This document shows positions 30,089-39,087 of a stretch of DNA of 64,000 bases, piece after piece. Below the pieces are notes generated by a model that was not told the DNA's origin, did not search any database, and saw only the letters and a program-made list of their open reading frames with translations. The stretch comes from Mycobacterium sp. PS03-16. Its GTDB lineage: Bacteria; Actinomycetota; Actinomycetes; Mycobacteriales; Mycobacteriaceae. A program made the position numbers and the translations under genes. The stretch is taken from positions 1 through 64,000 of the forward strand of contig NZ_SPQO01000003.1 in NCBI RefSeq assembly GCF_004570325.1. The letters are read 5' to 3'. Every line of letters starts with the position of its first letter. Position 1 is the stretch's first letter.

Positions 30089-30907
30089 TCAGCGCCGGCG
30101 GCCGTAGCGATCGGCCAGTTTGTCCTGCGGGGTCTGCGGCGCCTGCGCCTGCGCATCGGCGGCGGCCTTGTCGCGTCGGCGCTGGCGCACCTCGGCGTAG
30201 ATGAAGTAGCCGAGCCCGATCGGGGCGATGATCCCGAACGCGATCCACTGGATGCCGTAGGACAGGAACGGGCCGGCGTCGAGATGGGGCAGCGAGATCA
30301 CGCCCAGCCCGCCCGGCTGGTCCTCGACCAGCTGCAGGTACGACCCGGTCAGCGGCACGCCGGTGAGCTGGGAGATCTGCCCGGGATTGATCGCGTACAC
30401 CTGCTGGTGACCGGCCTCGCGGAACGGCTGCTTACCGGGCGGCACCGGCTCGGCGTCGCGCAGGCGCGCGGTGATCGTCACGGTCTGCGTCGGCGCCGCG
30501 GCGATCGGGGGCACCTCCGATCCGCGTTCGGGGGTGACATAGCCGCGGTTGACCAGCACCGTGGGGCCGCCGTCGACCGCGAACGGGACCAGCACCTCGT
30601 ATGCCGGGTCACCGTCGATCACCCGAAGCCGGGCCAGCACCTGGGCGTCGGGCAGGTACCTCCCGGTCGCGGTGACCCGCTGCCACTGCTCATCGGGGGC
30701 GACCGAATCCTGTTGCGGCAGAACGGAGGTGACCGGCACGGGCGCGGCGGTCAGGGACCGGGAGATCTGGGCGTTCTCCCGGGAGGTCGTGGTGTTCTTG
30801 CCGAGCTGCCACGGCGCCAGCACGGTGAAGCACAGATAGGCGAAGGCGAGGACGACGACGAACAGCGCCAGCCAGGCCGGCCGCAGCAGGAAGGCCCAGC
30901 GCCGCAT
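30089..30907 (-). CDS. SURF1-family cytochrome oxidase biogenesis protein (Rv2235-like)
   Basis: 272 residues. There are two membrane spans: N-terminal LALFVVVLAFAYLCFTVLAP and C-terminal IQWIAFGIIAPIGLGYFIYA. An extracytoplasmic domain lies between them with family strands QWQRVTATGRYL, VLVNRGYV and LDAGPFLSYGIQW. SURF1 proteins help heme-a insertion and assembly of the aa3 oxidase. The ATG at 30907 overlaps the ptpA stop (ATGA). The basic C-terminal tail (RQRRRDK...DRYGRRR) is cytoplasmic. Confidence 0.87.
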   Translation of the reverse strand: MRRWAFLLRPAWLALFVVVLAFAYLCFTVLAPWQLGKNTTTSRENAQISRSLTAAPVPVTSVLPQQDSVAPDEQWQRVTATGRYLPDAQVLARLRVIDGDPAYEVLVPFAVDGGPTVLVNRGYVTPERGSEVPPIAAAPTQTVTITARLRDAEPVPPGKQPFREAGHQQVYAINPGQISQLTGVPLTGSYLQLVEDQPGGLGVISLPHLDAGPFLSYGIQWIAFGIIAPIGLGYFIYAEVRQRRRDKAAADAQAQAPQTPQDKLADRYGRRR

Positions 30908-31413
30908 CAGCTCGCCAGTCCCCGTGCCGCGAGCTGGTCGTCGACCCAGGCGTGCAGGCCTGGCAGCGCCGCCTCGATGACGGTGAAGACGTCCTCGAAG
31001 TCGTCCTGGGTGCCGTAGTAGGGGTCCTCGACGTCGAGGGCGTGCGCACCCGAGCGCGGGTCGAACGACCGCAGCATCCGCAGCCGCTCCGGCGGCACCC
31101 CGAGATCGGTCAGCATCCGGACGTGGTTGCGGCCCAGCGCCACCACCAGGTCGGCCGTGAGATGCCCGTCGTCGACGGCGGCGGCGCGATGGATGCTGGG
31201 GTAGCCGTGGGCGCGCAGGACGTGCACCGCCCGCGGATCGGCCGGGTCCCCGGCGTGCCATCCGCCGGTGCCGGCGCTGCTCACCCGCACCGCGCCGGTC
31301 AGTCCGCGCTCGGCGATCTGGTGGGCGAACATCTTCTCCGCCATCGGCGAGCGGCAGATGTTGCCCGAACAGACGAACGTCACGTGCAGCCGCGGATCCG
31401 TCGAGTCAGACAC
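30907..31413 (-). CDS. ptpA: Low-molecular-weight protein tyrosine phosphatase PtpA
   Basis: 168 residues. The P-loop CSGNICRS (nucleophile Cys15, Arg21) lies at the N-terminus and the general acid is in DPYYG near the C-terminus. These are the defining features of low-molecular-weight PTPs. In M. tuberculosis PtpA (Rv2234) is secreted into macrophages and blocks phagosome acidification. In a likely environmental species a cell-internal signalling role is as probable. GTG 31413 overlaps the end of ptkA by 8 bp, so kinase and phosphatase are translationally coupled. Confidence 0.93.
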   Translation of the reverse strand: MSDSTDPRLHVTFVCSGNICRSPMAEKMFAHQIAERGLTGAVRVSSAGTGGWHAGDPADPRAVHVLRAHGYPSIHRAAAVDDGHLTADLVVALGRNHVRMLTDLGVPPERLRMLRSFDPRSGAHALDVEDPYYGTQDDFEDVFTVIEAALPGLHAWVDDQLAARGLAS

Positions 31414-32083
31414 CGAGCACCTCGCGCAGGTCGGCCACCGTCTCCACGTGCGCCAGCGCCGCCACCGGCGTCGGCTCGGTGAAGTCGGCGCGGCCATATC
31501 CCCAGCCGACGACCACCGTGTCGATACCGTGCTCGGCGGCGCCCTCGACGTCGTGCCACCGGTCACCGACCATCACCACGCGATCGGGCAGCGGCCGCAG
31601 CCGCTCGAGCGCGTAGGCGACGACGTCGGCCTTGGTCGCGCGCACGCCGTCGACGCTGGCGCCGGCGATCACCTCGAAGTAGCCGTCGAGCCCGAAGTGC
31701 GCCAGGATGCGCTGCGCCGTCGGCTCGGCCTTGGACGTGGCGACCGCCAGCCGCACCCCGGCCGCCTGCAGATCGGCCAGCAGCGCCGGGATGCCGTCGA
31801 ACGTGCGGTTCATCGACCATCCGCGGGTGGTGTAGTCGGCGCGGTAGGCGGCGATCGCGGCGTCGGCGCGCTCGCCGAGGCCCAGCGAACGCAGGGTGTG
31901 GTGCATCGGCGGACCGACGATGCGGCTGGCCAGGTCGCCGTCGGGGACAGGGACGCCGACCTCCCCGAGCGCGTGCCGGAAGCTCGCGACGATGCCCTGC
32001 GCCGAATCGGTCAGCGTGCCGTCGAGGTCGAACAGCACGAGCTGCGGGCGGGTCAGGGTCGAACGGTCCAGCGTGTCGGTCAC
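31406..32083 (-). CDS. ptkA: HAD-fold protein tyrosine kinase PtkA (Rv2232-like)
   Basis: 225 residues with the HAD core. Motif I is LFDLDGTLTDS (Asp nucleophile), motif II is VATSK, and motif IV is MVGDRWHDVEGA. The cap contains GPPMHHTLRSLGL. M. tuberculosis PtkA has this fold and phosphorylates PtpA; the overlap with ptpA supports the same pairing. The frame has no start upstream of GTG 32083, so the disordered N-terminal extension of the ~290-residue M. tuberculosis protein is absent. A plain phosphoglycolate-type phosphatase is the alternative reading. Confidence 0.85.
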   Translation of the reverse strand: MTDTLDRSTLTRPQLVLFDLDGTLTDSAQGIVASFRHALGEVGVPVPDGDLASRIVGPPMHHTLRSLGLGERADAAIAAYRADYTTRGWSMNRTFDGIPALLADLQAAGVRLAVATSKAEPTAQRILAHFGLDGYFEVIAGASVDGVRATKADVVAYALERLRPLPDRVVMVGDRWHDVEGAAEHGIDTVVVGWGYGRADFTEPTPVAALAHVETVADLREVLGV

Positions 32084-32165
32084 GGCTCCATTGTCCCCGA
32101 CCCTGCGCGCGGCGTTCGCGGGGTCGTTTCGCCGACCGTGCCGCGCCGCGCACTACTGTCGTGCT

Positions 32166-33188
32166 GTGTCACGTTCCGCGCCGCAGGCTGCCCGCTACCA
32201 CGGCGATCAGGCCGCGCTGCCCGGCATGCTCGACTTCGCCGTCAACGTGCGCGCGGCCACCCCGCCGCCGTGGTTGATCGAGCGGCTGTCGGGGCGGTTG
32301 GCCGACCTCGGCCACTATCCGTCGCGCACCGACGAACAGGCCGCGGTGCGTGCCGTCGCGGGCCGGCACGGTCGCCGCGAGGACGAGGTGGCGCTGCTGG
32401 CCGGCGGGGCCGAGGGTTTTGCGCTGCTGCCTGCGCTGCGGCCGCGCCGCGTCGCGCTGATCGCGCCGTCGTTCACCGAGCCCGATGCGGTGTTCGCCGC
32501 CGCGGACGTGCCGGTGACCCATGTGGTGCTCGACGCGCCGTTCGGGTTGGCCGGGGCCGCGGTGCCCGACGAGGCCGACCTGGTGGTGGTCGGCAACCCC
32601 ACCAATCCGACCGCGGTGCTGCACGCCCGCGAGGACCTGCTGGCGCTGCGCCGGCCGGGCCGCACGCTCGTGGTCGACGAGGCGTTCGCCGACGCGGTCG
32701 CGGGGGAGCCGGCGTCGCTGGCGGGCGAAGCGCTGCCGGACGTGCTGGTGCTGCGCAGCCTCACCAAGACGTGGGCGCTGGCCGGGCTGCGGGTCGGTTA
32801 CGCGCTCGGCGCGCCGGAGGTGCTGCGGCGGCTGACCGCCGGCCGCGCGCACTGGCCGCTGGGCACCCTGCAGTTGGAGGCGCTGGCGGCGTGCAGTGCG
32901 CCGGCGGCGGTGGCCGAGGCCGAGGCGGGCGCGCGGCGGCTGGCGGGTGTGCGCGCCGACATGGTGGCCGGCCTGACCGGGCTCGGACTGGACTGTGTTC
33001 CGGGCGCCGCGCCGTTCGTGCTGTTCTCGGTGCCCGATGCGGAGCTGGTGCGAAAGCGTCTGGCGGAGAGCGGGATCGCGGTGCGGCGCTGTGACACGTT
33101 CGTCGGTCTGGACGGTTCCTACCTGCGGGCGGCGGTGCGTGCGGAGTGGCCGGTGCTGGTCGACGCGCTGACGGAGGCGCTGCGATGA
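32166..33188 (+). CDS. cobC: PLP aminotransferase-fold enzyme, CobC-like (Rv2231c)
   Basis: 340 residues, fold-type I. The Schiff-base lysine is Lys201 in [16 protein letters not shown]. The cofactor contacts NPTNPTA and VVDEAFADA precede it. Homologues are named CobC (L-threonine-O-3-phosphate decarboxylase) in cobalamin synthesis, but histidinol-phosphate aminotransferases share the fold, so the substrate is not certain. GTG 32166 is chosen from the alignment-like N-terminus. It starts a four-gene chain with overlapping stops and starts (cobC-nif3-zinc ribbon-RNase H). Confidence 0.83.
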   Translation: MSRSAPQAARYHGDQAALPGMLDFAVNVRAATPPPWLIERLSGRLADLGHYPSRTDEQAAVRAVAGRHGRREDEVALLAGGAEGFALLPALRPRRVALIAPSFTEPDAVFAAADVPVTHVVLDAPFGLAGAAVPDEADLVVVGNPTNPTAVLHAREDLLALRRPGRTLVVDEAFADAVAGEPASLAGEALPDVLVLRSLTKTWALAGLRVGYALGAPEVLRRLTAGRAHWPLGTLQLEALAACSAPAAVAEAEAGARRLAGVRADMVAGLTGLGLDCVPGAAPFVLFSVPDAELVRKRLAESGIAVRRCDTFVGLDGSYLRAAVRAEWPVLVDALTEALR

Positions 33189-34324
33189 GTGTGCGGCTGT
33201 CCGAGGTGATCGACGTGCTCGACGACGCCTACCCGCCGGCTCTGGCCGAGAACTGGGATTCGGTCGGCCTGGTGTGCGGTGACCCCGACGAACCCGTCGA
33301 GTCGGTCACCGTCGCCGTCGACGCGACCGCCGACGTCGTCGCCGAGGTGCCCGAACGGGGCCTGCTGCTGGCCCACCACCCGCTGCTGCTGCGCGGGGTC
33401 GACACCGTGGCGGCCAGCACCCCGAAGGGTGCACTGGTGCATTCGCTGATCCGCGGCGGCCGAGCCCTGTTCACCGCGCACACCAACGCCGACTCGGCGG
33501 CGCCGGGGGTGTCCGACGCACTGGCCGACGCGCTCGGGCTGCGGGTCGAGCAGGTGCTGTCCCCGGTGTCGACCGATGATGACCTGGACAAGTGGGTGGT
33601 CTACGTGCCCAGCGGGGACGCCGACGCGCTGCGTGAGGCGGTGTTCGCCGCCGGCGGTGGGCACATCGGCGACTATTCGCACTGCAGCTGGAGTGTGGCG
33701 GGCACCGGGCAGTTCCTGCCGCACGAGGGCGCCTCGCCGGCGATCGGCAGCGTCGGTTCGGTCGAACGGGTGGCCGAGGACCGCGTGGAGATCATCGCGC
33801 CTGCGCGGCTGCGCCGCGACATCCTGACGGCCGTGCGCACCGCCCACCCGTACGAGGAGCCGGCGTTCGACATCTTCAGCATCGCGCCCATCCCGGGCGA
33901 TGTCGGGATCGGTCGGATCGGGTCGCTGCCCGCACCGGAACCGTTGTCCGCGTTCATCGCCCGCGTCAACTCCGCGCTGCCGGCGACGACCTGGGGGGTG
34001 CGCGCCGCGGGTGATCCGGCGGCCATGGTGTCGCGGGTCGCCGTGTGCGGGGGAGCGGGAGACTCGCTGCTGGGCACCGTGGCGCGCGCCGGGGTGCAGG
34101 CCTATGTCACCGCCGACCTGCGGCACCATCCCGCCGACGAGCACCTGCGGGCGTCGCCGGTCGCGCTGGTCGATGTGGCGCACTGGGCCAGCGAGTTCCC
34201 GTGGTGCGAACAGGCCGCCGCCCTGCTGCGGACACACTTCGGCGATGCGTTACCCGTGACGGTCTGTGCGCGGCGCACCGATCCCTGGAACCTCGCCGAC
34301 GAGAGGGGAGACCATGAAAGCTGA
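33185..34324 (+). CDS. Nif3-like dinuclear metal-centre protein (Rv2230c)
   Basis: 379 residues, the length of the M. tuberculosis homologue. It has the N-terminal [11 protein letters not shown], metal-ligand motif [18 protein letters not shown], and C-terminal HHPADEHLR with VDVAHWASE, all typical of the YbgI/Nif3 (DUF34) family. An inserted PII-like (CutA-like) domain with [12 protein letters not shown] sits in the middle. The family may act as a GTP cyclohydrolase-like or metal-handling hydrolase; no firm function. ATG overlaps the cobC stop by 4 bp. Confidence 0.9.
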   Translation: MSVRLSEVIDVLDDAYPPALAENWDSVGLVCGDPDEPVESVTVAVDATADVVAEVPERGLLLAHHPLLLRGVDTVAASTPKGALVHSLIRGGRALFTAHTNADSAAPGVSDALADALGLRVEQVLSPVSTDDDLDKWVVYVPSGDADALREAVFAAGGGHIGDYSHCSWSVAGTGQFLPHEGASPAIGSVGSVERVAEDRVEIIAPARLRRDILTAVRTAHPYEEPAFDIFSIAPIPGDVGIGRIGSLPAPEPLSAFIARVNSALPATTWGVRAAGDPAAMVSRVAVCGGAGDSLLGTVARAGVQAYVTADLRHHPADEHLRASPVALVDVAHWASEFPWCEQAAALLRTHFGDALPVTVCARRTDPWNLADERGDHES

Positions 34325-35051
34325 TGTCTGGCAGCAAGGTTCGCTGCTGAAGCTGGCCGAGGTGGACGCCGGGCTGGCGCGCGTCGACCACCGGGTCAAG
34401 AACATGCCCGAACAGCAGGAGTTCGACCGGCTGCGCGCCGAGCACGGCGCGGCGAACGACCGGCTGGCGGTCGTGGGGCTCGCGGTCGAGGACCTCGACG
34501 CGCAGATCACCAAACTCGAATCCGAGATCGACGGCGTCCGCCAGCGCGAGGACCGCGACCGCGCGCTGATCGACGGCGGTACGGTGGCGGCCAAGCAGAT
34601 CGCCGAACTGCAGCACGAACTGGAGACGCTGCAGCGCCGCCAGGCCGACCTGGAGGACCAGCTGCTGGCGGTGATGGAACGTCGCGAGGAGCTGCAGGGT
34701 CAGCGCGACGAAGCGCTGGGCCGCATCGACGAACTGCAGGCGCAGTTGACGGCCGCGCAGCAGACGATGACCGACGCGGTCGCCGAACTCGACCGCTCTC
34801 GCGAGGAGAGCGCCGCCCGCCGTGCGGAACTGGTGGCCTCGCTGCCCCCCGAGCTGGTCACGCTCTACGAGCGTCAGCGCGCCCGCGGCGGTCCAGGGGC
34901 CGGGCAGCTGCAGGGGCGCCGGTGCGGTGCCTGCCGGCTGGAGATCGATCGTGGTGAGCTGGCGCGGATCTCGGCCGCCGCCGACGACGAGGTGCTGCGC
35001 TGCCCGGAGTGCGGCGCGATCCTGATCCGGGTGGCGGGACTGACCCGGTGA
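34314..35051 (+). CDS. Coiled-coil zinc-ribbon protein (CT398/Rv2229c family)
   Basis: 245 residues, equal to Rv2229c. A long antiparallel coiled coil at ~10-170 (heptad-like [20 protein letters not shown]) is followed by a C4 zinc ribbon with CGAC and CPEC pairs. It overlaps nif3 by 11 bp; GAGAGGGGAG upstream gives the ribosome site. The family is linked genomically to RNase H and Nif3. A chaperone or RNA/protein-binding role has been suggested for chlamydial CT398, but function here is unknown. Confidence 0.87.
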   Translation: MKADVWQQGSLLKLAEVDAGLARVDHRVKNMPEQQEFDRLRAEHGAANDRLAVVGLAVEDLDAQITKLESEIDGVRQREDRDRALIDGGTVAAKQIAELQHELETLQRRQADLEDQLLAVMERREELQGQRDEALGRIDELQAQLTAAQQTMTDAVAELDRSREESAARRAELVASLPPELVTLYERQRARGGPGAGQLQGRRCGACRLEIDRGELARISAAADDEVLRCPECGAILIRVAGLTR

Positions 35052-36157
35052 AGGTCGTCGTCGAAGCCGACGGCGGATCCCGCGGCAATCCCGGGCCCGC
35101 CGGCTACGGCGCGGTGGTGTGGTCGTCGGACCGGGAATCGCTGCTGGCGGAGGCCAAGCAGGCGATCGGGCGGGCCACCAACAACGTCGCCGAATACCGC
35201 GGCCTGATCGCCGGGCTCGAGGAGGCGGCGAGGGTGGGCGCCACCGAGGTGGCCGTGTCGATGGACAGCAAGCTGGTCGTCGAGCAGATGTCGGGCCGGT
35301 GGCGGGTCAAACACCCCGACCTGGCCCCGCTGTACCAGCAGGCGCAGGACCTGGCCGGCCGGTTCGACCGGGTGACCTACTCGTGGATTCCGCGGGCCCG
35401 CAACGCGCACGCCGACCGGCTGGCCAACGAGGCCATGGACGCCGCGGCCGGCGTCGAGACCCCCGCACGGGTAACGGATCCCGACCCGCAGCGGCAAGGG
35501 TCGACCACCACGCCCTCATCGCCGCCCGGGTGGACCGGTGCGCGCGGGGCGCCGACCCGGCTGCTGCTGCTGCGCCACGGCCAGACCGAACTGTCGGTGC
35601 AGCGGCGCTATTCGGGACGGGGCAACCCGGCGCTGACCGAGCTGGGTCGCAGGCAGGCCGACGCCGCCGCGGCGTACCTGGCCGAGCGCGGCGGGATAGA
35701 CGCCGTCATCAGCTCGCCGCTGCAGCGGGCGCATGACACGGCGGCGGCTGCGGCGAAGGCGCTGGGGCTCGACGTGACGGTGGACGACGACCTCATCGAG
35801 ACCGACTTCGGCGCGTGGGAGGGGCTGACGTTCAGCGAAGCCTCCGAACAGGATCCGGATCTGCACGGCCGGTGGCTGCGCGACACCAGCGTCGAGCCGC
35901 CGGGCGGGGAGAGCTTCGACGTGGTGGCCCACCGCGTCCGGCGGGCGCGCAACCGGATCATCGCCGAACACGGTGCGGCGACGGTGCTGGTGGTCTCGCA
36001 CGTGACGCCGATCAAGACGATGCTGCGCATGGCGCTCGACGCCGGTGAGGGCATCCTCTACCGCCTGCACCTGGATCTCGCCTCGCTCAGCATCGCCGAG
36101 TTCTACCCCGACGGCGGATCGTCGGTGCGGTTGGTCAACCAGACCGCCTACCTGTGA
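35048..36157 (+). CDS. Bifunctional RNase HI / acid phosphatase (Rv2228c)
   Basis: 369 residues, two domains. Residues 1-135 are RNase HI, with catalytic acids in VEADGGSRGNPGP, NNVAEYRGL, VSMDSKL and NAHADRLANEA. A Pro/Thr linker (~140-175) leads to a histidine-phosphatase (CobC/PhoE) domain with LLLRHGQTELSVQRRYSG and the second histidine in VVSHVTPIK. M. tuberculosis Rv2228c has this fusion and both activities (RNA:DNA hybrid cleavage, and alpha-ribazole phosphatase-like), matching the cobC neighbour. GTG overlaps the preceding stop by 4 bp. Confidence 0.93.
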   Translation: MKVVVEADGGSRGNPGPAGYGAVVWSSDRESLLAEAKQAIGRATNNVAEYRGLIAGLEEAARVGATEVAVSMDSKLVVEQMSGRWRVKHPDLAPLYQQAQDLAGRFDRVTYSWIPRARNAHADRLANEAMDAAAGVETPARVTDPDPQRQGSTTTPSSPPGWTGARGAPTRLLLLRHGQTELSVQRRYSGRGNPALTELGRRQADAAAAYLAERGGIDAVISSPLQRAHDTAAAAAKALGLDVTVDDDLIETDFGAWEGLTFSEASEQDPDLHGRWLRDTSVEPPGGESFDVVAHRVRRARNRIIAEHGAATVLVVSHVTPIKTMLRMALDAGEGILYRLHLDLASLSIAEFYPDGGSSVRLVNQTAYL

Positions 36158-36739
36158 TCAGGCGTGCAGGTGCAGGCGTTCGCCGTGCGGCCCGAAGATC
36201 ACGATGGCCTCGACGGGACCGTCGACCGCCCCGAACCAGTGCGGCGTCCACGTCGAGAACTCCACGGCCTCACCGGGTCCCACGATGAAGTCGCGGTCGC
36301 CGAGCATGAGCCGCAGTTGACCCGACAGCACGTACATCCAGTCCTGGCCCTCGTGCACCGGTAGCTCCTCGGGAGGTTTGCGCCGGCGCGCACTGACCCG
36401 GATCTTCCATGCGTGCAGCCCACTGGCCGAGGTGTGCCGGGTCAGCGGCCAGTACGTCACACCGTGGCGGGTCTGGGAGCTGCTGCGCACCCGCGGGTCC
36501 TCCGCCTCCGGCGTGCGCAGCAGATCGTCCGTGGTGACCGACAGTGCGGTGGCCAGCCGGGGCAGGTGGTCCAGGGCCAGCCGCCGTTTCCCGGATTCCA
36601 GCCGGCTCAGCGTCGACACGTCGATGGCCGACCGGCCCGCCACCTCCTCGAGGGTCATTCCACGTTGTTTGCGTAGCTCGCGCAGCCGCTTGCGGACCCG
36701 CTGATCGACGCCGTCCTCGGATGTCTCATTTGCCTGCAT
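36158..36739 (-). CDS. XRE-family regulator with cupin sensor domain
   Basis: 193 residues. The HTH at ~15-75 reads LRELRKQRGMTLEEVAGRSA then STLSRLESGKRRL. The C-terminal cupin at ~110-190 reads LPVHEGQDWMYVLSGQLRLM then GDRDFIVGPGEAVEFST. The architecture is that of small-molecule-sensing repressors. Divergent from the TrxR-like gene across 46 bp and convergent, stop to stop, with the RNase H gene. The ATG at 36739 is followed by an acidic lead-in (ETSEDGVDQR). Probably controls the divergent flavoprotein-methyltransferase pair. Confidence 0.88.
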   Translation of the reverse strand: MQANETSEDGVDQRVRKRLRELRKQRGMTLEEVAGRSAIDVSTLSRLESGKRRLALDHLPRLATALSVTTDDLLRTPEAEDPRVRSSSQTRHGVTYWPLTRHTSASGLHAWKIRVSARRRKPPEELPVHEGQDWMYVLSGQLRLMLGDRDFIVGPGEAVEFSTWTPHWFGAVDGPVEAIVIFGPHGERLHLHA

Positions 36740-36785
36740 GGCAACCCAGCTTGGCATCTCGTGCCTGCCGCGGCAACCTCGAGGC

Positions 36786-37730
36786 ATGGACAACGTATGG
36801 GATTGCGTGGTGGTCGGCGGGGGCGCCGCCGGCCTGAGTGCCGCGCTGGTGCTGGGCCGGGCGCGACGGCGCACGCTGGTCGTGGACGCCGGTGCGCCGA
36901 GTAACGCGGTGGCGCACGGGATCGGTGGACTGCTGGGGCACAACGGCCGCCCGCCCGCCGATCTGTACGCGCTGGGACGCCGCGAGCTGGCGGAGTTCCC
37001 GCACGTGCAGGTGCGCTCCGGCGCCGTCGTCGACGCACGGCGCGGGGACCTGTGCACGGTGGGGCTGGCCGACGGCAGCACCGAGATGACGCGGTTGATC
37101 CTGCTGGCCACCGGCATGGACTACCGGCTGCCGCAGGTGCCGGGCCTGGCCGAACTGTGGGGCTCATCGGTGTTCCACTGCCCGTTCTGCCACGGCTGGG
37201 AGATGCGCGACGCGCCGCTGGCCGTGCTGGCGGGCGCCCGTGCGGTGCACGCCGGGCTGATGCTGCGCGGATGGACCGACGACATCGTGGTGCTGACCGA
37301 CGGAAACGACGATCTGGCCGAAGGTCGAGATCTGTTGACGGCGGCGGGCATTCGCATCGACGAGCGACCCGTGGCCCGGGTCCGTGGGGACGACGGCGCA
37401 GTGGTCGTCGAGTTCTCCGACGGCTCCGCGCTGCCGCGGCGCGGACTGATGGCCGCCCCGGCGATGGCGCAGCGTTCGCCGTTGGCGCAGCGGCTGGGCG
37501 TGCGCTTCGATCAGGCCAACCCGATGTCGGGCGAGGCGGTGTGGGTCGACGACTTCGGCCGCACCTCGGTGCGCGGGGTGCTGGCGGCCGGTGACGTGAC
37601 GGTACAGATGCCGCAGGTGGCCGCCGCGATCGCGGCCGGGTCGAAGGCCGGCGCGTCCGCGGTGCAGACGCTGCTCGGCGAGGACCACGGACTGCCGGTC
37701 CCGCCGTGGAAGGAGGAGGTCCATGTCTGA
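36786..37730 (+). CDS. Thioredoxin-reductase-like NAD(P)/FAD oxidoreductase
   Basis: 314 residues. The FAD motif is CVVVGGGAAGLSAALVLGRA at residues ~8-27. The redox-active CxxC is in FHCPFCHGWEMRD at ~135, and GVLAAGDVTVQMPQVAAAIAAG closes the FAD site. The NADPH-domain glycine motif (LAVLAGARAVHAG) is atypical: the usual GxGxxA is degraded to AGARAV, so NADPH use is doubtful. Some such proteins lack pyridine-nucleotide activity. Overlaps the methyltransferase by 8 bp, and both are probably under the divergent XRE-cupin regulator. Confidence 0.85.
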   Translation: MDNVWDCVVVGGGAAGLSAALVLGRARRRTLVVDAGAPSNAVAHGIGGLLGHNGRPPADLYALGRRELAEFPHVQVRSGAVVDARRGDLCTVGLADGSTEMTRLILLATGMDYRLPQVPGLAELWGSSVFHCPFCHGWEMRDAPLAVLAGARAVHAGLMLRGWTDDIVVLTDGNDDLAEGRDLLTAAGIRIDERPVARVRGDDGAVVVEFSDGSALPRRGLMAAPAMAQRSPLAQRLGVRFDQANPMSGEAVWVDDFGRTSVRGVLAAGDVTVQMPQVAAAIAAGSKAGASAVQTLLGEDHGLPVPPWKEEVHV

Positions 37731-38349
37731 GGCGGTGGACTTCTGGGAGCAGCACTACGGCGCCAGAGACCGGGTGTGGAGCGGGCGGGTCAACGCGCGA
37801 CTGGCCGAGATCGCCGGGCCGCTGCGACCGGGCCGCGCGCTCGATCTCGGCTGCGGTGAGGGCGGCGACGCCATCTGGCTGGCCGGACACGGTTGGGAAG
37901 TGGTGGCCGTGGACATCTCGGCGACCGCACTGCAGCGGGCGGCCGAGGACGCCCGCGCGGCGGGGGTGGCCGATCGCATCGACTTCCAGCGCCACGATCT
38001 GGACGTCGATTTCCCGGCCGGCCCGTTCGATCTGGTGTCCGCGCAGTTCTTCCACTCGCCGGTGGACATGGATCGCACCGGGGTGCTGCGCCGGGCCTCC
38101 GACGTCATCGCCCCGGACGGCCTGCTGGTGATCGTCGACCACGGCGGGGCGCCGCCGTGGGCGCCGAAAAACGGTCACCTCCACGTCTTCCCGTCGGTGC
38201 AGGAGGTGCTGGCGGCCCTCGATCCCGATCCGGCGCAGTGGCTCACGCAGCGGGCCGAATCGGTGGGACGCACGGCGACCGGTCCGGACGGTCAGACCGG
38301 CACGCTGCTCGACAACGTCATGGTGCTGCGGCGGCGGCCGGCCGACTAG
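37723..38349 (+). CDS. Class I SAM methyltransferase, TehB/UbiE-like
   Basis: 208 residues. DLGCGEGGDAIWLAGHGWEV is the SAM motif I, followed by AVDISATALQRA and a VSAQFFHSP segment. FWEQHYGARDRVWSG at the N-terminus is typical of the TehB/thiol-methyltransferase-like group found beside TrxR-like genes. GGAGGAGG before the ATG at 37723 gives strong translation and overlaps the flavoprotein's last codons. Substrate unknown; selenite, tellurite or thiol methylation is possible by analogy. Confidence 0.83.
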   Translation: MSEAVDFWEQHYGARDRVWSGRVNARLAEIAGPLRPGRALDLGCGEGGDAIWLAGHGWEVVAVDISATALQRAAEDARAAGVADRIDFQRHDLDVDFPAGPFDLVSAQFFHSPVDMDRTGVLRRASDVIAPDGLLVIVDHGGAPPWAPKNGHLHVFPSVQEVLAALDPDPAQWLTQRAESVGRTATGPDGQTGTLLDNVMVLRRRPAD

Positions 38350-38360
38350 GGGGCCGGTGC

Positions 38361-39044
38361 TCAAGCTGCGTCGTGGAAGACCAGCCCCAGCGTGAACCGC
38401 TGCCCGGACCGCAGCCGGGACACGCCGTGGCGGACCGGTGCGGCCGACCAGCCGCGCGCCGAGCGGACCGGGCGGTCGCGGGTGGTGAACACGAAACCGT
38501 GGCCCTGCGGCAGCGACACCGCGGTGCCGCGCGACTGGGCCCGCGGACGCTGTTCGACAAGCAGGAACTCGCCACCGGTGTGGTCGCGGCCCGGATCGCT
38601 GAGGTTGATCACCACCTGCAGCGGGAAGACCAGCTCGCCGTACAGGTCGCGGTGCAGGGCGTTCCAGTCGCCTGCGCCGTACCGCAGCAGGATGGCCGTC
38701 GAGCGGGTCTGACCGGCGGCGTGGCACATCGCCCGCCACTCGTCGAGCGTCTCGGGCCAGGGCGCGGGCCGGCCGAGCCGCTCGGCCCAGTCGCGGGCGA
38801 TGGGCAGCAGGTGCGGGTACAGCTGCTGCTGGAGATCCTCGACGGCGTCGGGGTAGGGCCGCGCGAGGTACCGGTACTCGCCCGACCCGAAGCGGTAGCG
38901 GGCCATGTCGATGGTGGCGCGGAACCGTGCGTCGTCGGGATAGAGCTCGCGCAACCCCGCGCACTGCCGGGCGGTCAGCAGCCGCGGCAGCAGTGCCCCG
39001 CCGACCTCGTCGAGTTCGTCCGCGATCGCGGCCCAGTCGGTCAT
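38361..39044 (-). CDS. 2-oxoglutarate-Fe(II) oxygenase
   Basis: 227 residues. The facial triad is visible as HxD in ALHRDLYGELVFPLQ and the distal His in VRHGVSRLRSG with the following Arg for 2-oxoglutarate. FLLVEQRPRAQSRG and GHGFVFTTRDRPV match a small bacterial prolyl-hydroxylase-like family. It is convergent with the methyltransferase (11-bp gap). Cytosolic; substrate unknown, perhaps a protein side chain or alkylated base. Confidence 0.8.
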   Translation of the reverse strand: MTDWAAIADELDEVGGALLPRLLTARQCAGLRELYPDDARFRATIDMARYRFGSGEYRYLARPYPDAVEDLQQQLYPHLLPIARDWAERLGRPAPWPETLDEWRAMCHAAGQTRSTAILLRYGAGDWNALHRDLYGELVFPLQVVINLSDPGRDHTGGEFLLVEQRPRAQSRGTAVSLPQGHGFVFTTRDRPVRSARGWSAAPVRHGVSRLRSGQRFTLGLVFHDAA

Positions 39045-39087
39045 ACCCGGTAGACGCTGCCACGGCCGGGAACGTGAGATCGCCGGA

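Noticed and set aside
39045..39087. GGAACGTGAG string resembling the element's hairpin arm
   Set aside because: Only nine bases match and no second arm follows.
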